Shown: piece after piece, positions 17,315 through 26,301 of the stretch | Position numbering within the stretch: the stretch's first letter is position 1 | Layout of the letters: every line of letters starts with the position of its first letter | NCBI RefSeq assembly: GCF_017168235.1 | Contig: NZ_JABFAO010000004.1 | Span: 89,495-153,494 of the forward strand | Reading direction: 5' to 3' | DNA: 64,000 nt | From: Rhodococcus sp. KRD197 | GTDB lineage: Bacteria > Actinomycetota > Actinomycetes > Mycobacteriales > Mycobacteriaceae | Translations under genes and position numbers: made by a program | Notes under the pieces: model-generated | Seen by the model: the letters and a program-made list of their open reading frames with translations, nothing else | The model's database searches: none | What the model was told of the DNA's origin: nothing

Positions 17315-18589
17315 TCAGTTGAGGTCGTCGGCCCAGTCGTAGGTTTCGAGGAACGGATCGGGCTCGATCGGTGCCGGCGACTCCCAGATGGTGTAGATCA
17401 GACCGTCGGGGCGGATCTCACCGATACGCGCGGTCTTGGTGATGTGGTGATTGTCGCCGTCGATGGTCACTTCGCCTTCCGGTGCTGCGAAGCTGACGCC
17501 GTCTGCGGCTGCCTGAATGTCACTGACTGCGAACGAGTCCGCCTTCTCTACGGTGTTCTTCCACAGGTAGACCGAGGTGTACGCGGCCTCCATCGGATCC
17601 GATGTGGGCTTGTTCTCGCCGTACTTCGCCTTGTAGGCGGCGACGAATGCGGCGTTCTCCGGAGTGTCGACGGTCTGGTAGTAGTTCCAGGAGGTGAGCT
17701 GGCCGGCGATGTTCTCCGCACCGATGCCTGCAACCTCTTCCTCGGCGATCGACACCGAGATCACCGGCATGTCCGCAGCATTGAGGCCGGCGTTGGTGTA
17801 CTCGCGGAAGAACGCGACATTGGAATCGCCGTTGAGGGTGTTGAACACGGCGTCGGCGTCTGCTGCGCGCACCTTGTTGATGATGGTGGAGAAGTCGGTG
17901 GAGCCGAGTGGGGTGTAGTCCTCGCCGAGGATCTCGATGCCGTTGGCCTCGGCGTACGCCTTGATCTCGCGGTTGGCGGTCTGAGGGAAGACGTAGTCGC
18001 TACCGACCAGATACAGCGAGGTGACGCCCTGTTCCTTGAGGTAGTCCAGGGCGGGAATGATCTGCTGGTTGGTTGTCGCACCGGTGTAGAAGATGTTCTC
18101 CGATGCTTCGAGGCCCTCGTACTGCACGGGGTAGTACAGCAGCGCGTCGTTGTCCTCGAAAACCGGGAGCATCGCCTTGCGCGAGGAGGAAGTCCAGCCG
18201 CCGAACACTGCTGCGACACAGTCGCTGCTGATCAGCTTCTCCGCCTTCTCGGCGAATACGGTGGGCTCCGACGCGCCGTCCTCGGCGACGACCTCGATCT
18301 GCTTGCCGTTGACTCCGCCGGAGGCGTTGATCTCCTCGACGGCCAGTGCGATCGAATCACGCACTGTCACTTCGCTGATGGCCATCGTGCCGGAGAGGGA
18401 GTTGAGCGATCCGACCTTGATGGTGTCACCGGAGGTGTCTACGCAGGACTCGACGGCACTTGCGCCGTCACCGGTGTCGGTGTCACCGGCACGGCTACCG
18501 CACGCGGTGAGTGCCAAACCGACCATTGCCAGTGCAGCTGGGGCAACCAGCGCACGAGTAGCAAACTTGTTGGAGGGAAAAGCAGGCAT
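17315..18589 (-). CDS. urtA: urea ABC transporter substrate-binding lipoprotein UrtA
   Basis: The 424-residue product has a signal peptide with lipobox LALTAC (Cys30), so it is a lipid-anchored extracellular binding protein. The mature part is a type I periplasmic binding fold typical of UrtA ([53 protein letters not shown]). The latter two segments are characteristic of urea/amide binders rather than of amino-acid binders. The ATG at 18589 follows an AAAGGG ribosome site. It heads the operon; urease genes are not in this window. Confidence 0.93.
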   Translation of the reverse strand: MPAFPSNKFATRALVAPAALAMVGLALTACGSRAGDTDTGDGASAVESCVDTSGDTIKVGSLNSLSGTMAISEVTVRDSIALAVEEINASGGVNGKQIEVVAEDGASEPTVFAEKAEKLISSDCVAAVFGGWTSSSRKAMLPVFEDNDALLYYPVQYEGLEASENIFYTGATTNQQIIPALDYLKEQGVTSLYLVGSDYVFPQTANREIKAYAEANGIEILGEDYTPLGSTDFSTIINKVRAADADAVFNTLNGDSNVAFFREYTNAGLNAADMPVISVSIAEEEVAGIGAENIAGQLTSWNYYQTVDTPENAAFVAAYKAKYGENKPTSDPMEAAYTSVYLWKNTVEKADSFAVSDIQAAADGVSFAAPEGEVTIDGDNHHITKTARIGEIRPDGLIYTIWESPAPIEPDPFLETYDWADDLN

Positions 18590-18772
18590 CTTTGACGCCC
18601 TTTCGCTTGTATACGGACCTGTATTCGCGATTGCAGACATTAAGGGCCGGTTATTGCGTAAATGTGTTGTGCGGTGACAAGTTCGTTTCGAGGATTACCA
18701 GTGTGTAAACACCCCAGGTCGGCCCGGTTTGTCGGGTTCGTGCTGGAACGGTGCTGAAAGAATGACAATCCT

Positions 18773-18806
18773 GCTTGACTTTTGGTGACAAGTCGGCTTG
18801 ACTTTT
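18773..18806. promoter_or_regulatory. direct repeat upstream of the small XRE gene
   Basis: GCTTGACTTTT occurs twice (18773-18783 and 18796-18806), 23 bases apart. A reverse half-site AAGTC (18790-18794) forms dyads with the flanking GACTT. The second copy ends just before the ATG at 18810. TTGACT at 18775-18780 could also act as a -35 box. An autoregulatory XRE operator is the simplest reading; it is unproven. Confidence 0.35.
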
Positions 18807-18809
18807 CCC

Positions 18810-19019
18810 ATGCGCGACGCACCGAGGACCAACAAGGTGCGCGACTACCGCAAAGCCGCGCGGCTCACACAGGCGGAACTGGGCAAGGCGTGCGGAGTCA
18901 GCAGGCAGAGCATCGTTTCGGTGGAGGGTGGCGACTATGCGCCGAGCGTCTACCTCGGCCTGAAACTTGCGAAAGCTCTGGGCACCACTGTCGAAATACT
19001 GTTCGCAGGCGAGGAGTGA
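18810..19019 (+). CDS. small XRE-family HTH regulator
   Basis: The 69-residue protein is little more than one Cro/cI-type HTH (LTQAELGKACGVSRQSIVSVEGGDYAPS), with the usual hydrophobic C-terminal helix (ALGTTVEILFAGEE). An in-frame TTG at 18798 is an alternative start, but the ATG at 18810 matches family length. It is followed after 5 bases by a membrane-protein gene. Such pairs of a short XRE regulator and a small membrane protein recur in many bacteria; their role is largely undefined. It diverges from urtA. Confidence 0.85.
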   Translation: MRDAPRTNKVRDYRKAARLTQAELGKACGVSRQSIVSVEGGDYAPSVYLGLKLAKALGTTVEILFAGEE

Positions 19020-19024
19020 CGAGC

Positions 19025-19555
19025 ATGAGTACCTTCACCAAAGCAATGCGCTTCGTCGGAGATCTGGACGACGAGTTCTACCACGACGAGCGTCAGCGAG
19101 ACGTCTGGAACGAGGCCTCGGCCATAGGGTTTCAGCTGTTCCTCTGGTGCTCTCTGATTGCCGGGGCGGTTCTTCCGTGGGTCGCCGGGGTCCCCGGAAG
19201 TTACACGGCCCTCGGAATACTCCTGGTCCTACTGACGATCAGCTGGATCGTCACGGCGTACACCAAGAGTCGCGGCGTGGACATGCAGACCTCGCAGAAA
19301 CTGATACGGCCGAGACTGTTCCTGTACCTGGGGCTCTACTTCACCGCAGCTATCGGCATAGTGGTGACGCTGGTCTTCTCCGATGCAGACGGAAGCGTCC
19401 GGTCGCCGACGATCGTCGGCATGGTTTTCGGTGCAATTCTCGGGCTGGTGTGCGCCGCATACGGTATCGCCCGCAGCAAACGCCTCGCGCGCGAGGACGA
19501 GATCGAGGCCGAGAACCTCGAACGGAGCGAACTGCTCGAACGCAACGGGGAGTGA
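19025..19555 (+). CDS. four-helix integral membrane protein
   Basis: The 176-residue product has four hydrophobic segments, at about residues 37-57, 60-80, 100-122 and 126-146, and a charged cytoplasmic tail rich in Glu and Arg. It has no enzymatic motif I recognise. The ATG at 19025 lies 5 bases after the XRE stop, so the two form one transcription unit. A sensor or stress role is only a guess from the pairing. Confidence 0.8.
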   Translation: MSTFTKAMRFVGDLDDEFYHDERQRDVWNEASAIGFQLFLWCSLIAGAVLPWVAGVPGSYTALGILLVLLTISWIVTAYTKSRGVDMQTSQKLIRPRLFLYLGLYFTAAIGIVVTLVFSDADGSVRSPTIVGMVFGAILGLVCAAYGIARSKRLAREDEIEAENLERSELLERNGE

Positions 19556-19642
19556 GCGGCACGAATGCCCGCGCTGGTGGATGTCACTATTCCGCTCGAG
19601 AACGAGGAAATCTGACAGCCCAGTCCAGTACGGTCGCCTCTC

Positions 19643-20689
19643 ATGGGGAGAGGCGCAAAGTACACAGAGACCGGACCGACGCAGATCGGTGACAACGTTT
19701 GGGCGTTCATGTGGGAGCCCGGAAGCTGGGGGGAGACCAACACCGGGGTGCTCGTGGACCCCGGCGCGGCCACGATGGTGCTCGACACCGTGTGGGATAC
19801 GGTCCGGGCCGAGCAGATCGCCGCTGAGACCGCCGAGCTGGTGGGTGACGCACCGATCACCGAGGTGATCAACACTCACTCCGACGGAGATCACTGGTGG
19901 GGCAACGACACCGTTCCCGCCGACGCCCGAATCACGACGAGCGCTGCATCTCTGCATGCGATGAAGGAGGAGACGCCGCCCGCGGGTGTCGACGCGTTCG
20001 CCACGCTCGGTTCGTTGGTCAGGCGAGTACCGGGTCCGGTCGGTGCGATGGGTGGCTACATGAACAGGATTCGCGGTGGGGCCGCATTTCCGCGCACGCG
20101 TCCGCGACTGCCCGATCACACCTTCGAGTCGACCGAGACGATCACCGTCGGGCACCGGGACGTGCAGCTTCGATTCCTCGGCCCGGCCCACACCGAGGGT
20201 GATCTGATCGCCCACGTGCCCGATTGCGGCGTGGTATTCACCGGCGACCTGCTGTTCATCGAGTCGACGCCGGTCTTGTGGTTCGGCCCGCTCGGCAACT
20301 GGATCGATGCCCTGAACCACCTGATATCGCTCGACGCGGCCGTGTATCTGCCCGGTCATGGTCCGCAGTGCGGGGTTGCCGAGATTCGGGAACTCCGCGA
20401 GTACTGGCTGTGGGTCGATGCCGCCGGCAGGGAACAGTACAAGGCTGGTGTCGGGTCGGCGACCGCGGCACGGAACATGCTGTCCTCGCCCGAGTTTCGA
20501 CGCTTTGCGCACTGGGATTCGCCGGAACGGCTGGTACTGAGCATGTCCACGTTGTACCGCCTGTGGCACGGTGAACCGGCCGCACCACCCACACTCGCTC
20601 GAAGAGCAAAAGCGTTCGCCGACGCCGGTTCACTGCTGCGGGCGGGCGGACCGACAGGCGTCAGGTTGCGGCGTGGCTACGGGCGCTGA
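19643..20689 (+). CDS. MBL-fold metallo-hydrolase
   Basis: The 348-residue product has the metallo-beta-lactamase fold. The metal motif reads THSDGDHWWGN, so the second histidine of the usual HxHxDH is aspartate. Further ligands appear in GPAHTEGDLI (His), FTGDLLF (Asp) and YLPGHGP (His). The C-terminal ~100 residues form a helical extension. The reaction is unknown; hydrolysis of a thioester, lactone or similar bond is typical of the family. It overlaps the convergent membrane-protein gene by 29 bases at the 3' end. Confidence 0.85.
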   Translation: MGRGAKYTETGPTQIGDNVWAFMWEPGSWGETNTGVLVDPGAATMVLDTVWDTVRAEQIAAETAELVGDAPITEVINTHSDGDHWWGNDTVPADARITTSAASLHAMKEETPPAGVDAFATLGSLVRRVPGPVGAMGGYMNRIRGGAAFPRTRPRLPDHTFESTETITVGHRDVQLRFLGPAHTEGDLIAHVPDCGVVFTGDLLFIESTPVLWFGPLGNWIDALNHLISLDAAVYLPGHGPQCGVAEIRELREYWLWVDAAGREQYKAGVGSATAARNMLSSPEFRRFAHWDSPERLVLSMSTLYRLWHGEPAAPPTLARRAKAFADAGSLLRAGGPTGVRLRRGYGR

Positions 20690-21509
20690 CGCGTCGGACC
20701 ACGGCGAAGGCGATCAGACCGGCCACCACAAGTGCGATGCCGAGCCACACCGGACCGGAATCGGTGATCAGTAGGGCCGCGCCGACGATTCCGACGAACG
20801 TGGGGAACCAGGCGAAGAGATCGATGAGCGGTAGCGGCGGGTCCGTCGGTATCCCCGCCGCCATCTCGGCCTTGTTCGGCGCCACATCGGGGTACCACTC
20901 GGTGAACGCGACGGCGAACAGCATCGCGCCGATCTGCAGAATCCAACCGGTCCAGAAGTTGTCCGAGGAGTGCAGGACGATGATGCCGAACAGGCCCACG
21001 GTCGCCGAGAACGAGAAAGCCAACGCCCACGCGAGCGTGATCCGGTAGTTGACTGTCAAGAAGAGCGGGTTGTCCCACATCTCCGGGTCGACCTGTTCCT
21101 TCGCATACTCCAGGGTGAACGGATTGCGTAGCAGTATCGAGCCGAACGCGAAGACCACCAGTGCGAAGTTGGTCATCTCGCCGGACCACAACTCCATCCA
21201 CGAGATGACCTCGGCAGATGCGAACAGGCCGATGGCGGCGATGATGGCGAAGTAGGCCACGTCGAACAGTTCCATCGCCTTGATCCTGGGGCGCCCGGTT
21301 CGATCGGTCGGCTTGCTTCGCTTCGCCCGCCGCTGGTGCCCGAGCACGAGGAACAGCAGCGCCATGCCCAGCGAGATGCTCGCCGCCTCTTCGAAGCGAC
21401 CCGGGCCGACGATCAGCGACATCGCTATCCACGGCGCAAGCCCCGAGAGCGGAGATTCGACAAACGCATCGATCAGGCTGCGCCTGGGGGTGGCACTCTC
21501 GTCGGCCAT
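20661..21509 (-). CDS. hypothetical integral membrane protein
   Basis: The 282-residue product has seven or more hydrophobic segments, beginning after the LSGLAPWIAMSLIVGPGRFE stretch. I do not recognise the family with certainty. The visible layout is a short charged N-terminus, a basic loop (GHQRRAKRSKPTDRTGRPR), several helices and a basic C-terminus. The start ATG 21509 was chosen because the frame upstream contains shadows of ramB. It lies downstream of ramB in the same direction with an 86-base gap. Confidence 0.75.
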   Translation of the reverse strand: MADESATPRRSLIDAFVESPLSGLAPWIAMSLIVGPGRFEEAASISLGMALLFLVLGHQRRAKRSKPTDRTGRPRIKAMELFDVAYFAIIAAIGLFASAEVISWMELWSGEMTNFALVVFAFGSILLRNPFTLEYAKEQVDPEMWDNPLFLTVNYRITLAWALAFSFSATVGLFGIIVLHSSDNFWTGWILQIGAMLFAVAFTEWYPDVAPNKAEMAAGIPTDPPLPLIDLFAWFPTFVGIVGAALLITDSGPVWLGIALVVAGLIAFAVVRRVSARSHAAT

Positions 21510-21595
21510 GCAATCGATCCTGCATCCACGGAGGCGTCCGAGTAAACAACCCGACAGGGTGAAATCCGACAGGGTGAGATCTGCGGGTGCGGGGG

Positions 21596-23008
21596 TCAGC
21601 GGACCAGATACGGAGACACCGAACTGCGGTGCTCGTCGATGTCCAGATCCTTGCCGAGGGGCGGGAAGGCGCGCTGCGGACAGTTCGAACGCTCGCAGAC
21701 GCGACAGCCCGCGCCGATGGGGGTGGCCACCGCGGCGCCGTGCACGTCCAAGCCGTCGGCATAGACGAGCCGGCCGGCATGCCGGATCTCGCAGCCCAGA
21801 CCGATCGCGAACGTCTTGCCCGGCTGGCCGTAGCGCGCCGCGCGACGCTCGACGGTTCGGGCGATCCAGAGGTAGCTGCGTCCGTCGGGCATCTCGGCGA
21901 TCTGGGTCATGATCTTGCCGGGATAGGCGAAGGTCTCGTAGACGTTCCACAGCGGACAGGTGCCGCCACTCGACGAGAAGTGGAACCCCGTCGCCGATTG
22001 CCGCTTCGACATGTTGCCGGCCCGATCGACACGGACGAAAGAGAACGGGACGCCTCGCAGTGCGGGGCGCTGGAGGGTCGAGAGTCGATGACAGATGGTT
22101 TCGTAGCTGACGGAGAAGAACGCGGATAGACGTTCGATGTCGTAGCGGTACTCCTCGGCCACATCGTGGAACTGGTGATATGGCAGCACCGTGGCAGCGG
22201 CGAAGTAGTTGGCGAAGCCGAGAACGGCGAGCTTTCTGGATGCTTCGCTCGTGAATGCGCCCTCCGCGACCATCGTGTCCAGGAGGTCTGCGCACTCCAG
22301 GTAGGCGAGTTCGGCTGCGAACCTGAACACCCGTTGTCCACCCGAGAGATGCGGCGAGATCTCCAACAGGCGCGTCTCGGGATCGAAGCGATGCAGCACG
22401 TTCTCACCGAGATCGATCCGGTGCACGATCTGCACCTCATGCACCGTCTGCAATCGCTTGGCGATCTCGCCGGCCACATCGGCGCGATGAAACCGGATGC
22501 GAGAGGTGAGCTCCTCCGCCGCTGTATCCAACTCGTGCAGGTAGTTCTGGCGCTGGTAGAAGTAGTCGCGGACTTCCTCGTGCGGCTTGGAAATCGAGCC
22601 ACTTCCGCTGCCGTCGCTGAAGCGTTCCTCCGTTGCGGCGGCCAGCTGAGCGGTGGTGTTTCGGTAGCGGCGATGCATGTTGACCATCGCTCGCGCCAAC
22701 TGCGGATGGGACGAGACCATCTGTGCGATCTCGTGTGCATCGGCGGCGATGCCCATGTCCTGGTCGAGCGCGACCTCGCGGAGTTCGGCGACCAGGCGCG
22801 TGTCGTCCTCGGAGGAAAAGAAGGAGGTGTCGACGCCGAACACCTCGGAGATGCGCAGAAGCACAGGGACCGTCAGCGGGCGCACGTCGTGCTCGATCTG
22901 ATTGAGATAGCTGGCCGAAATCTCGAGCCGTCCAGCGAGCGCAACCTGGCTCATCTTGCGTTCGGTGCGTAGCTGCCGCAACCGCGCACCGACGAAGGTC
23001 TTCGACAT
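21596..23008 (-). CDS. ramB: RamB-type transcriptional regulator of acetate/glyoxylate metabolism
   Basis: The 470-residue product has an N-terminal XRE HTH (KMSQVALAGRLEISASYLNQIE), a middle IrrE-like domain with the remnant FRFAAELAYLE, and a C-terminal DUF2083-type domain with a cysteine cluster CRVCERSNCPQRAFP. The last two domains are the hallmark of RamB and related short-chain fatty-acid regulators. It diverges from aceA, as in M. tuberculosis (Rv0465c) and Corynebacterium, where RamB represses aceA on glucose and autoregulates. Start MSKTF at 23008; an upstream MRM at 23014 is possible. Confidence 0.92.
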   Translation of the reverse strand: MSKTFVGARLRQLRTERKMSQVALAGRLEISASYLNQIEHDVRPLTVPVLLRISEVFGVDTSFFSSEDDTRLVAELREVALDQDMGIAADAHEIAQMVSSHPQLARAMVNMHRRYRNTTAQLAAATEERFSDGSGSGSISKPHEEVRDYFYQRQNYLHELDTAAEELTSRIRFHRADVAGEIAKRLQTVHEVQIVHRIDLGENVLHRFDPETRLLEISPHLSGGQRVFRFAAELAYLECADLLDTMVAEGAFTSEASRKLAVLGFANYFAAATVLPYHQFHDVAEEYRYDIERLSAFFSVSYETICHRLSTLQRPALRGVPFSFVRVDRAGNMSKRQSATGFHFSSSGGTCPLWNVYETFAYPGKIMTQIAEMPDGRSYLWIARTVERRAARYGQPGKTFAIGLGCEIRHAGRLVYADGLDVHGAAVATPIGAGCRVCERSNCPQRAFPPLGKDLDIDEHRSSVSPYLVR

Positions 23009-23126
23009 GCGCACAGGTTACGCCTGCGAAGAAGGGGCTTAACAGCATTCGCGTCGGGCACCGCGGCGACTCTCCCGCTCGCAGTCGAGCGTCGGCGAAT
23101 CAGGTGTGACCCGGGGCGCGAACCAA

Positions 23127-23142
23127 AGTGATTGCTGTCACA
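23127..23142. promoter_or_regulatory. candidate CRP/GlxR (cAMP receptor) site
   Basis: AGTGATTGCTGTCACA matches the consensus TGTGA-N6-TCACA at all symmetric positions except the first base. In Corynebacterium GlxR controls aceA and ramB, so the location is sensible. It lies 119 bases upstream of the ramB start and 338 upstream of aceA. Confidence 0.55.
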
Positions 23143-23304
23143 GCGGCTTGGCTATCTTGCTCGATTCAGACGTTTTTACAGGAAACTCGAGAGGGTCAAA
23201 AAGACCGTATGACCCGTTTACGAAATCCCCGTCACGAACTGCGGATTCACCCTACTGGCGAGTAGTGATGCTGTCCGATCCGAGAGGTTGCGGCCTCACA
23301 AAAA

Positions 23305-23320
23305 TTAGCAACGTTAGCAA
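23305..23320. promoter_or_regulatory. tandem TTAGCAA motif, candidate RamB/RamA site
   Basis: TTAGCAA-CG-TTAGCAA is a direct repeat in the aceA upstream region, with a third related heptamer CTAGCAA at 23351-23357. The A/T-rich GCAA core resembles RamB half-sites, but exact consensus matching was not possible by eye. Confidence 0.4.
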
Positions 23321-23480
23321 GGTGCGGTGAAAACCTAGCCGAGATTGGCACTAGCAACAGGTAGACGGGCCTTTTTCGTTGTGTCATTGTTTTGAAGAAC
23401 ACCCGCAGGGCCTGGCAACGGTGTGAAGAATTTCCGCAGCGAGCCGGCCGATCAGATCAGAAAAAGATACGGAGCTGACG

Positions 23481-24770
23481 ATGTCGACCACCGGCACACC
23501 GAAGACCACCGAAGAGATCCAGAAGGATTGGGACACCAATCCCCGCTGGAACGGCGTGACACGCAACTACACCGCCGAGCAGGTTTCGAAGCTGCAGGGC
23601 ACTGTCGTCGAAGAGGCAACACTTGCTCGTCGCGGCTCGGAGATCCTGTGGGATCTCGTCAACAACGAGGACTACATCAACTCGCTCGGAGCCCTCACCG
23701 GTAACCAGGCAGTTCAGCAGGTCCGCGCCGGTCTGCGCGCCATCTACCTCTCCGGCTGGCAGGTCGCCGGCGATGCCAACCTCTCGGGCCACACGTACCC
23801 GGACCAGAGCCTCTACCCGGCCAACTCGGTGCCGTCCGTCGTGCGCCGCATCAACAACGCGCTGCTGCGCGCCGACGAGATCGCCAAGGTCGAGGGCGAC
23901 ACGTCCGTGCAGAACTGGCTCGCTCCCGTCGTCGCCGACGCCGAGGCCGGCTTCGGTGGCGCTCTCAACGCATACGAGCTGCAGAAGGCCATGATCGCTG
24001 CCGGCGCTGCCGGCGTGCACTGGGAAGACCAGCTCGCGTCGGAGAAGAAGTGCGGCCACCTCGGCGGCAAGGTCCTCATCCCGACCCAGCAGCACATCCG
24101 TACCCTGACCTCGGCTCGCCTGGCGTCCGACGTCGCCGACGTTCCGTCGGTCATCATCGCCCGCACGGACGCCGAGGCCGCAACCCTCATCACCTCCGAT
24201 GTCGACGACCGTGACAAGGAATTCCTCGACGGCACCCGCACGGCCGAGGGCTTCTTCGGCGTCAAGAACGGCATCGAGCCCTGCATCGCCCGCGCCAAGG
24301 CATACGCGCCGTACGCCGACCTCATCTGGATGGAGACCGGTGTTCCCGATCTCGAGGTCGCCAAGCGGTTCGCCGAGTCGGTTCGCAGCGAGTTCCCCGA
24401 CCAGCTGCTCGCCTACAACTGCTCGCCTTCGTTCAACTGGAAGGCGCACCTGGACGACGCGACCATCGCGAAGTTCCAGAAGGAGCTCGGCGCCATGGGC
24501 TTCAAGTTCCAGTTCATCACCCTTGCCGGCTTCCACTCGCTCAACTACGGCATGTTCGACCTGGCACACGGCTACGCCCGCGAGGGCATGACCGCCTTCG
24601 TCGACCTGCAGGAGCGCGAGTTCAAGGCAGCCGAAGAGCGCGGCTTCACCGCCATCAAGCACCAGCGTGAGGTCGGTGCAGGCTACTTCGACCGCATCGC
24701 CACCACGGTCGACCCGAACACGTCGACGGCTGCTCTGAAGGGCTCCACCGAAGAGGGTCAGTTCCACTAA
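23481..24770 (+). CDS. aceA: isocitrate lyase
   Basis: The 429-residue enzyme cleaves isocitrate to glyoxylate and succinate, the first step of the glyoxylate shunt. The catalytic motif KKCGH is at about residues 189-193, and active-site blocks [13 protein letters not shown] and NCSPSFNW are present. The length equals the short actinobacterial ICL1 class. A GGAG ribosome site precedes the ATG. Codon use is strongly biased, as expected for a highly expressed gene. It is divergent from ramB and followed by a strong terminator and then fadB2, as in M. tuberculosis. Confidence 0.98.
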   Translation: MSTTGTPKTTEEIQKDWDTNPRWNGVTRNYTAEQVSKLQGTVVEEATLARRGSEILWDLVNNEDYINSLGALTGNQAVQQVRAGLRAIYLSGWQVAGDANLSGHTYPDQSLYPANSVPSVVRRINNALLRADEIAKVEGDTSVQNWLAPVVADAEAGFGGALNAYELQKAMIAAGAAGVHWEDQLASEKKCGHLGGKVLIPTQQHIRTLTSARLASDVADVPSVIIARTDAEAATLITSDVDDRDKEFLDGTRTAEGFFGVKNGIEPCIARAKAYAPYADLIWMETGVPDLEVAKRFAESVRSEFPDQLLAYNCSPSFNWKAHLDDATIAKFQKELGAMGFKFQFITLAGFHSLNYGMFDLAHGYAREGMTAFVDLQEREFKAAEERGFTAIKHQREVGAGYFDRIATTVDPNTSTAALKGSTEEGQFH

Positions 24771-24804
24771 GCTGTTCCGCCTCCTTCGGATCTATCAGCG
24801 CACT

Positions 24805-24844
24805 AGTCAGGCGGCCCCAGCGTTTCGCTGCGGGCCGCCTGACT
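24805..24844 (+). terminator. stem-loop terminator after aceA
   Basis: A perfect 13-base stem begins AGTCAGGCGGCCC and closes with its complement. It encloses a second 5-base stem CAGCG-TTT-CGCTG. There is no clear U tract, as is common in actinobacteria. Confidence 0.8.
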
Positions 24845-24935
24845 CGTATGACGCCGGCTCTGGGCGTTCCCCGGCAGAGTCCCCCCATCTCACCTGAAGC
24901 TGTTGCCCAGCAACATGACTGAAAAGGAGTGTGCC

Positions 24936-25811
24936 GTGACGGTTGAGCGAGTAGGCGTCGTCGGCGCCGGGCAGATGGGCGCCGGCATAGCCGAGGTCTG
25001 CGCCCGCGCGCATGTCGACGTGCTGGTCTACGAGCAAACACGTGAGCTGACGACCGCAGGACGCGCACGCGTCCTTCGGTCGCTGGACCGCGGCGTGAGC
25101 AGCGGCAAGATCACCGAGCGCGAACGTGAGCAAGCCGCCTGGCGGTTGCGCTTCACCTGCGATCTCGGCGACTTCGCCGACCGTCAACTCGTGGTCGAGG
25201 CAGTGTCGGAGGACGAGAAGATCAAGGCCGAGATCTTCGCAGAGCTCGACACGGTGGTCACGGATCCGAACGCGGTGCTCGCCTCGAACACCTCCTCCAT
25301 TCCGATCATGAAATTGGGAATCGCGACGACGGCGCCGGAGCGCGTCGTCGGACTGCATTTCTTCAATCCGGTGCCGGTGCTCCCACTCGTCGAGCTCGTC
25401 ACCACACTCAAGACCAGTGACGCGGTATCCGCGCGCGCCGAGACGTTCGCCGGCGACGTGCTCGGAAAGCAGGTAGTTCGATCTGCGGACCGTTCGGGTT
25501 TCGTGGTCAATGCACTGCTCGTGCCGTATCTACTCTCCGCCATACGCATGGTCGAGTCCGGTTTCGCCACGAAGGAAGACGTCGACAAGGCAACGGTGCT
25601 CGGGCTTGCGCACCCCATGGGTCCGTTGGCGCTGGCAGACCTCGTCGGACTCGACACGGTCAAATCCATTGCGGACTCGATGTACGCCGAATTCAAGGAA
25701 CCGCTGTTCTCGGCGCCGCCACTGCTGCTGCGGATGGTCGAGGCCAATCTGGTCGGAAAGAAGTCCGGGGCGGGCTTCTACCAGTACGAGAACGGTCGCA
25801 TCGCGAGATAG
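24936..25811 (+). CDS. fadB2: 3-hydroxybutyryl-CoA dehydrogenase
   Basis: The 291-residue enzyme has the N-terminal NAD motif VGVVGAGQMGAGIAEV, the catalytic segment VGLHFFNPVPVLPLVELV with the conserved His, and the dimerisation domain (PMGPLALADLVGLDT; KKSGAGFYQYE). It interconverts acetoacetyl-CoA and 3-hydroxybutyryl-CoA. I chose the GTG at 24936 because AAAAGGAG ends 6 bases upstream; an ATG at 24915 is in frame but lacks such a site. Its position after aceA matches Rv0468 and suggests use during growth on fatty acids. Confidence 0.93.
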   Translation: MTVERVGVVGAGQMGAGIAEVCARAHVDVLVYEQTRELTTAGRARVLRSLDRGVSSGKITEREREQAAWRLRFTCDLGDFADRQLVVEAVSEDEKIKAEIFAELDTVVTDPNAVLASNTSSIPIMKLGIATTAPERVVGLHFFNPVPVLPLVELVTTLKTSDAVSARAETFAGDVLGKQVVRSADRSGFVVNALLVPYLLSAIRMVESGFATKEDVDKATVLGLAHPMGPLALADLVGLDTVKSIADSMYAEFKEPLFSAPPLLLRMVEANLVGKKSGAGFYQYENGRIAR

Positions 25812-25933
25812 GGCGCAAGACAAGACAATGCGTGCATGTGGCGCGCGTCGGTACTGGCAACTCGAACCGTTACTGCGTAGCTTGGGTTCAGCGGCGCGAC
25901 GGTGCGCCGACGAGCGGAACAGGGGACTCATCG

Positions 25934-26209
25934 GTGAGTACGTCGAAGAAGTCGGGTGGATTCCTCCCGAAGGCCTTTGGAATCGGTTTGGGAGTAACGG
26001 GCGCGGCGCACTTCGTCGTTCCGGAAGCGTTCGAGGGCATCACCAAGCTCCCGTTCCCCGAGGACACCAAGGACTGGATCAGCCGTAACGGCGCGACAGA
26101 GATCGCCGTGGGCGCGGCCATCGCCTACCCGAAGACTCGCAAGATCGGTCTCCTCGGGCTCGGTGCCTACCTCGGATGGTTGGGATTCAACGTCGCCCGC
26201 AACAGTTGA
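25934..26209 (+). CDS. small membrane protein, DoxX-like
   Basis: The 91-residue product starts at GTG 25934 (VSTSKKSGGFLP). It has a hydrophobic helix at about residues 14-30 (GIGLGVTGAAHFVVP) and two more helices (EIAVGAAIAY; LLGLGAYLGWLGF). The pattern of a helix ending in H-F-V-P resembles DoxX/small SPW proteins, but the assignment is weak. No partner genes are tightly linked: the gap to fadB2 is 122 bases and the gap to the dehydrogenase is 92. Confidence 0.7.
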   Translation: MSTSKKSGGFLPKAFGIGLGVTGAAHFVVPEAFEGITKLPFPEDTKDWISRNGATEIAVGAAIAYPKTRKIGLLGLGAYLGWLGFNVARNS

Positions 26210-26301
26210 ACTGTTGAATGAAACTCCTCTGAGATGGGAATAGGCAGCTCACGAGGATCCGGAGCTTGCCAGGCGAACAATGCGTGGGTAGCAATGTAGG
26301 C

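Larger units (their letters stand above)
23009..23480. promoter_or_regulatory. ramB-aceA divergent control region (472 bases)
   Basis: No convincing gene is seen here. The region holds a near-perfect CRP/GlxR-type site at 23127-23142 and TTAGCAA repeats at 23305-23320, plus a CTAGCAA at 23351-23357. A TTTTTC stretch (23372-23377) and a GGAG ribosome site before aceA complete the picture. A long leader for aceA is possible. Confidence 0.6.

Noticed and set aside
17261..18595. A 444-codon plus-strand open frame opposite urtA
   Set aside because: It is the antisense of a clearly identified gene and begins inside the palindrome; no ribosome site or domain.
18590..18772. GlnR-type nitrogen-control box upstream of urtA
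   Set aside because: GTAAT and GAAAC elements are present, but their spacing is four rather than six bases, so no call was made.
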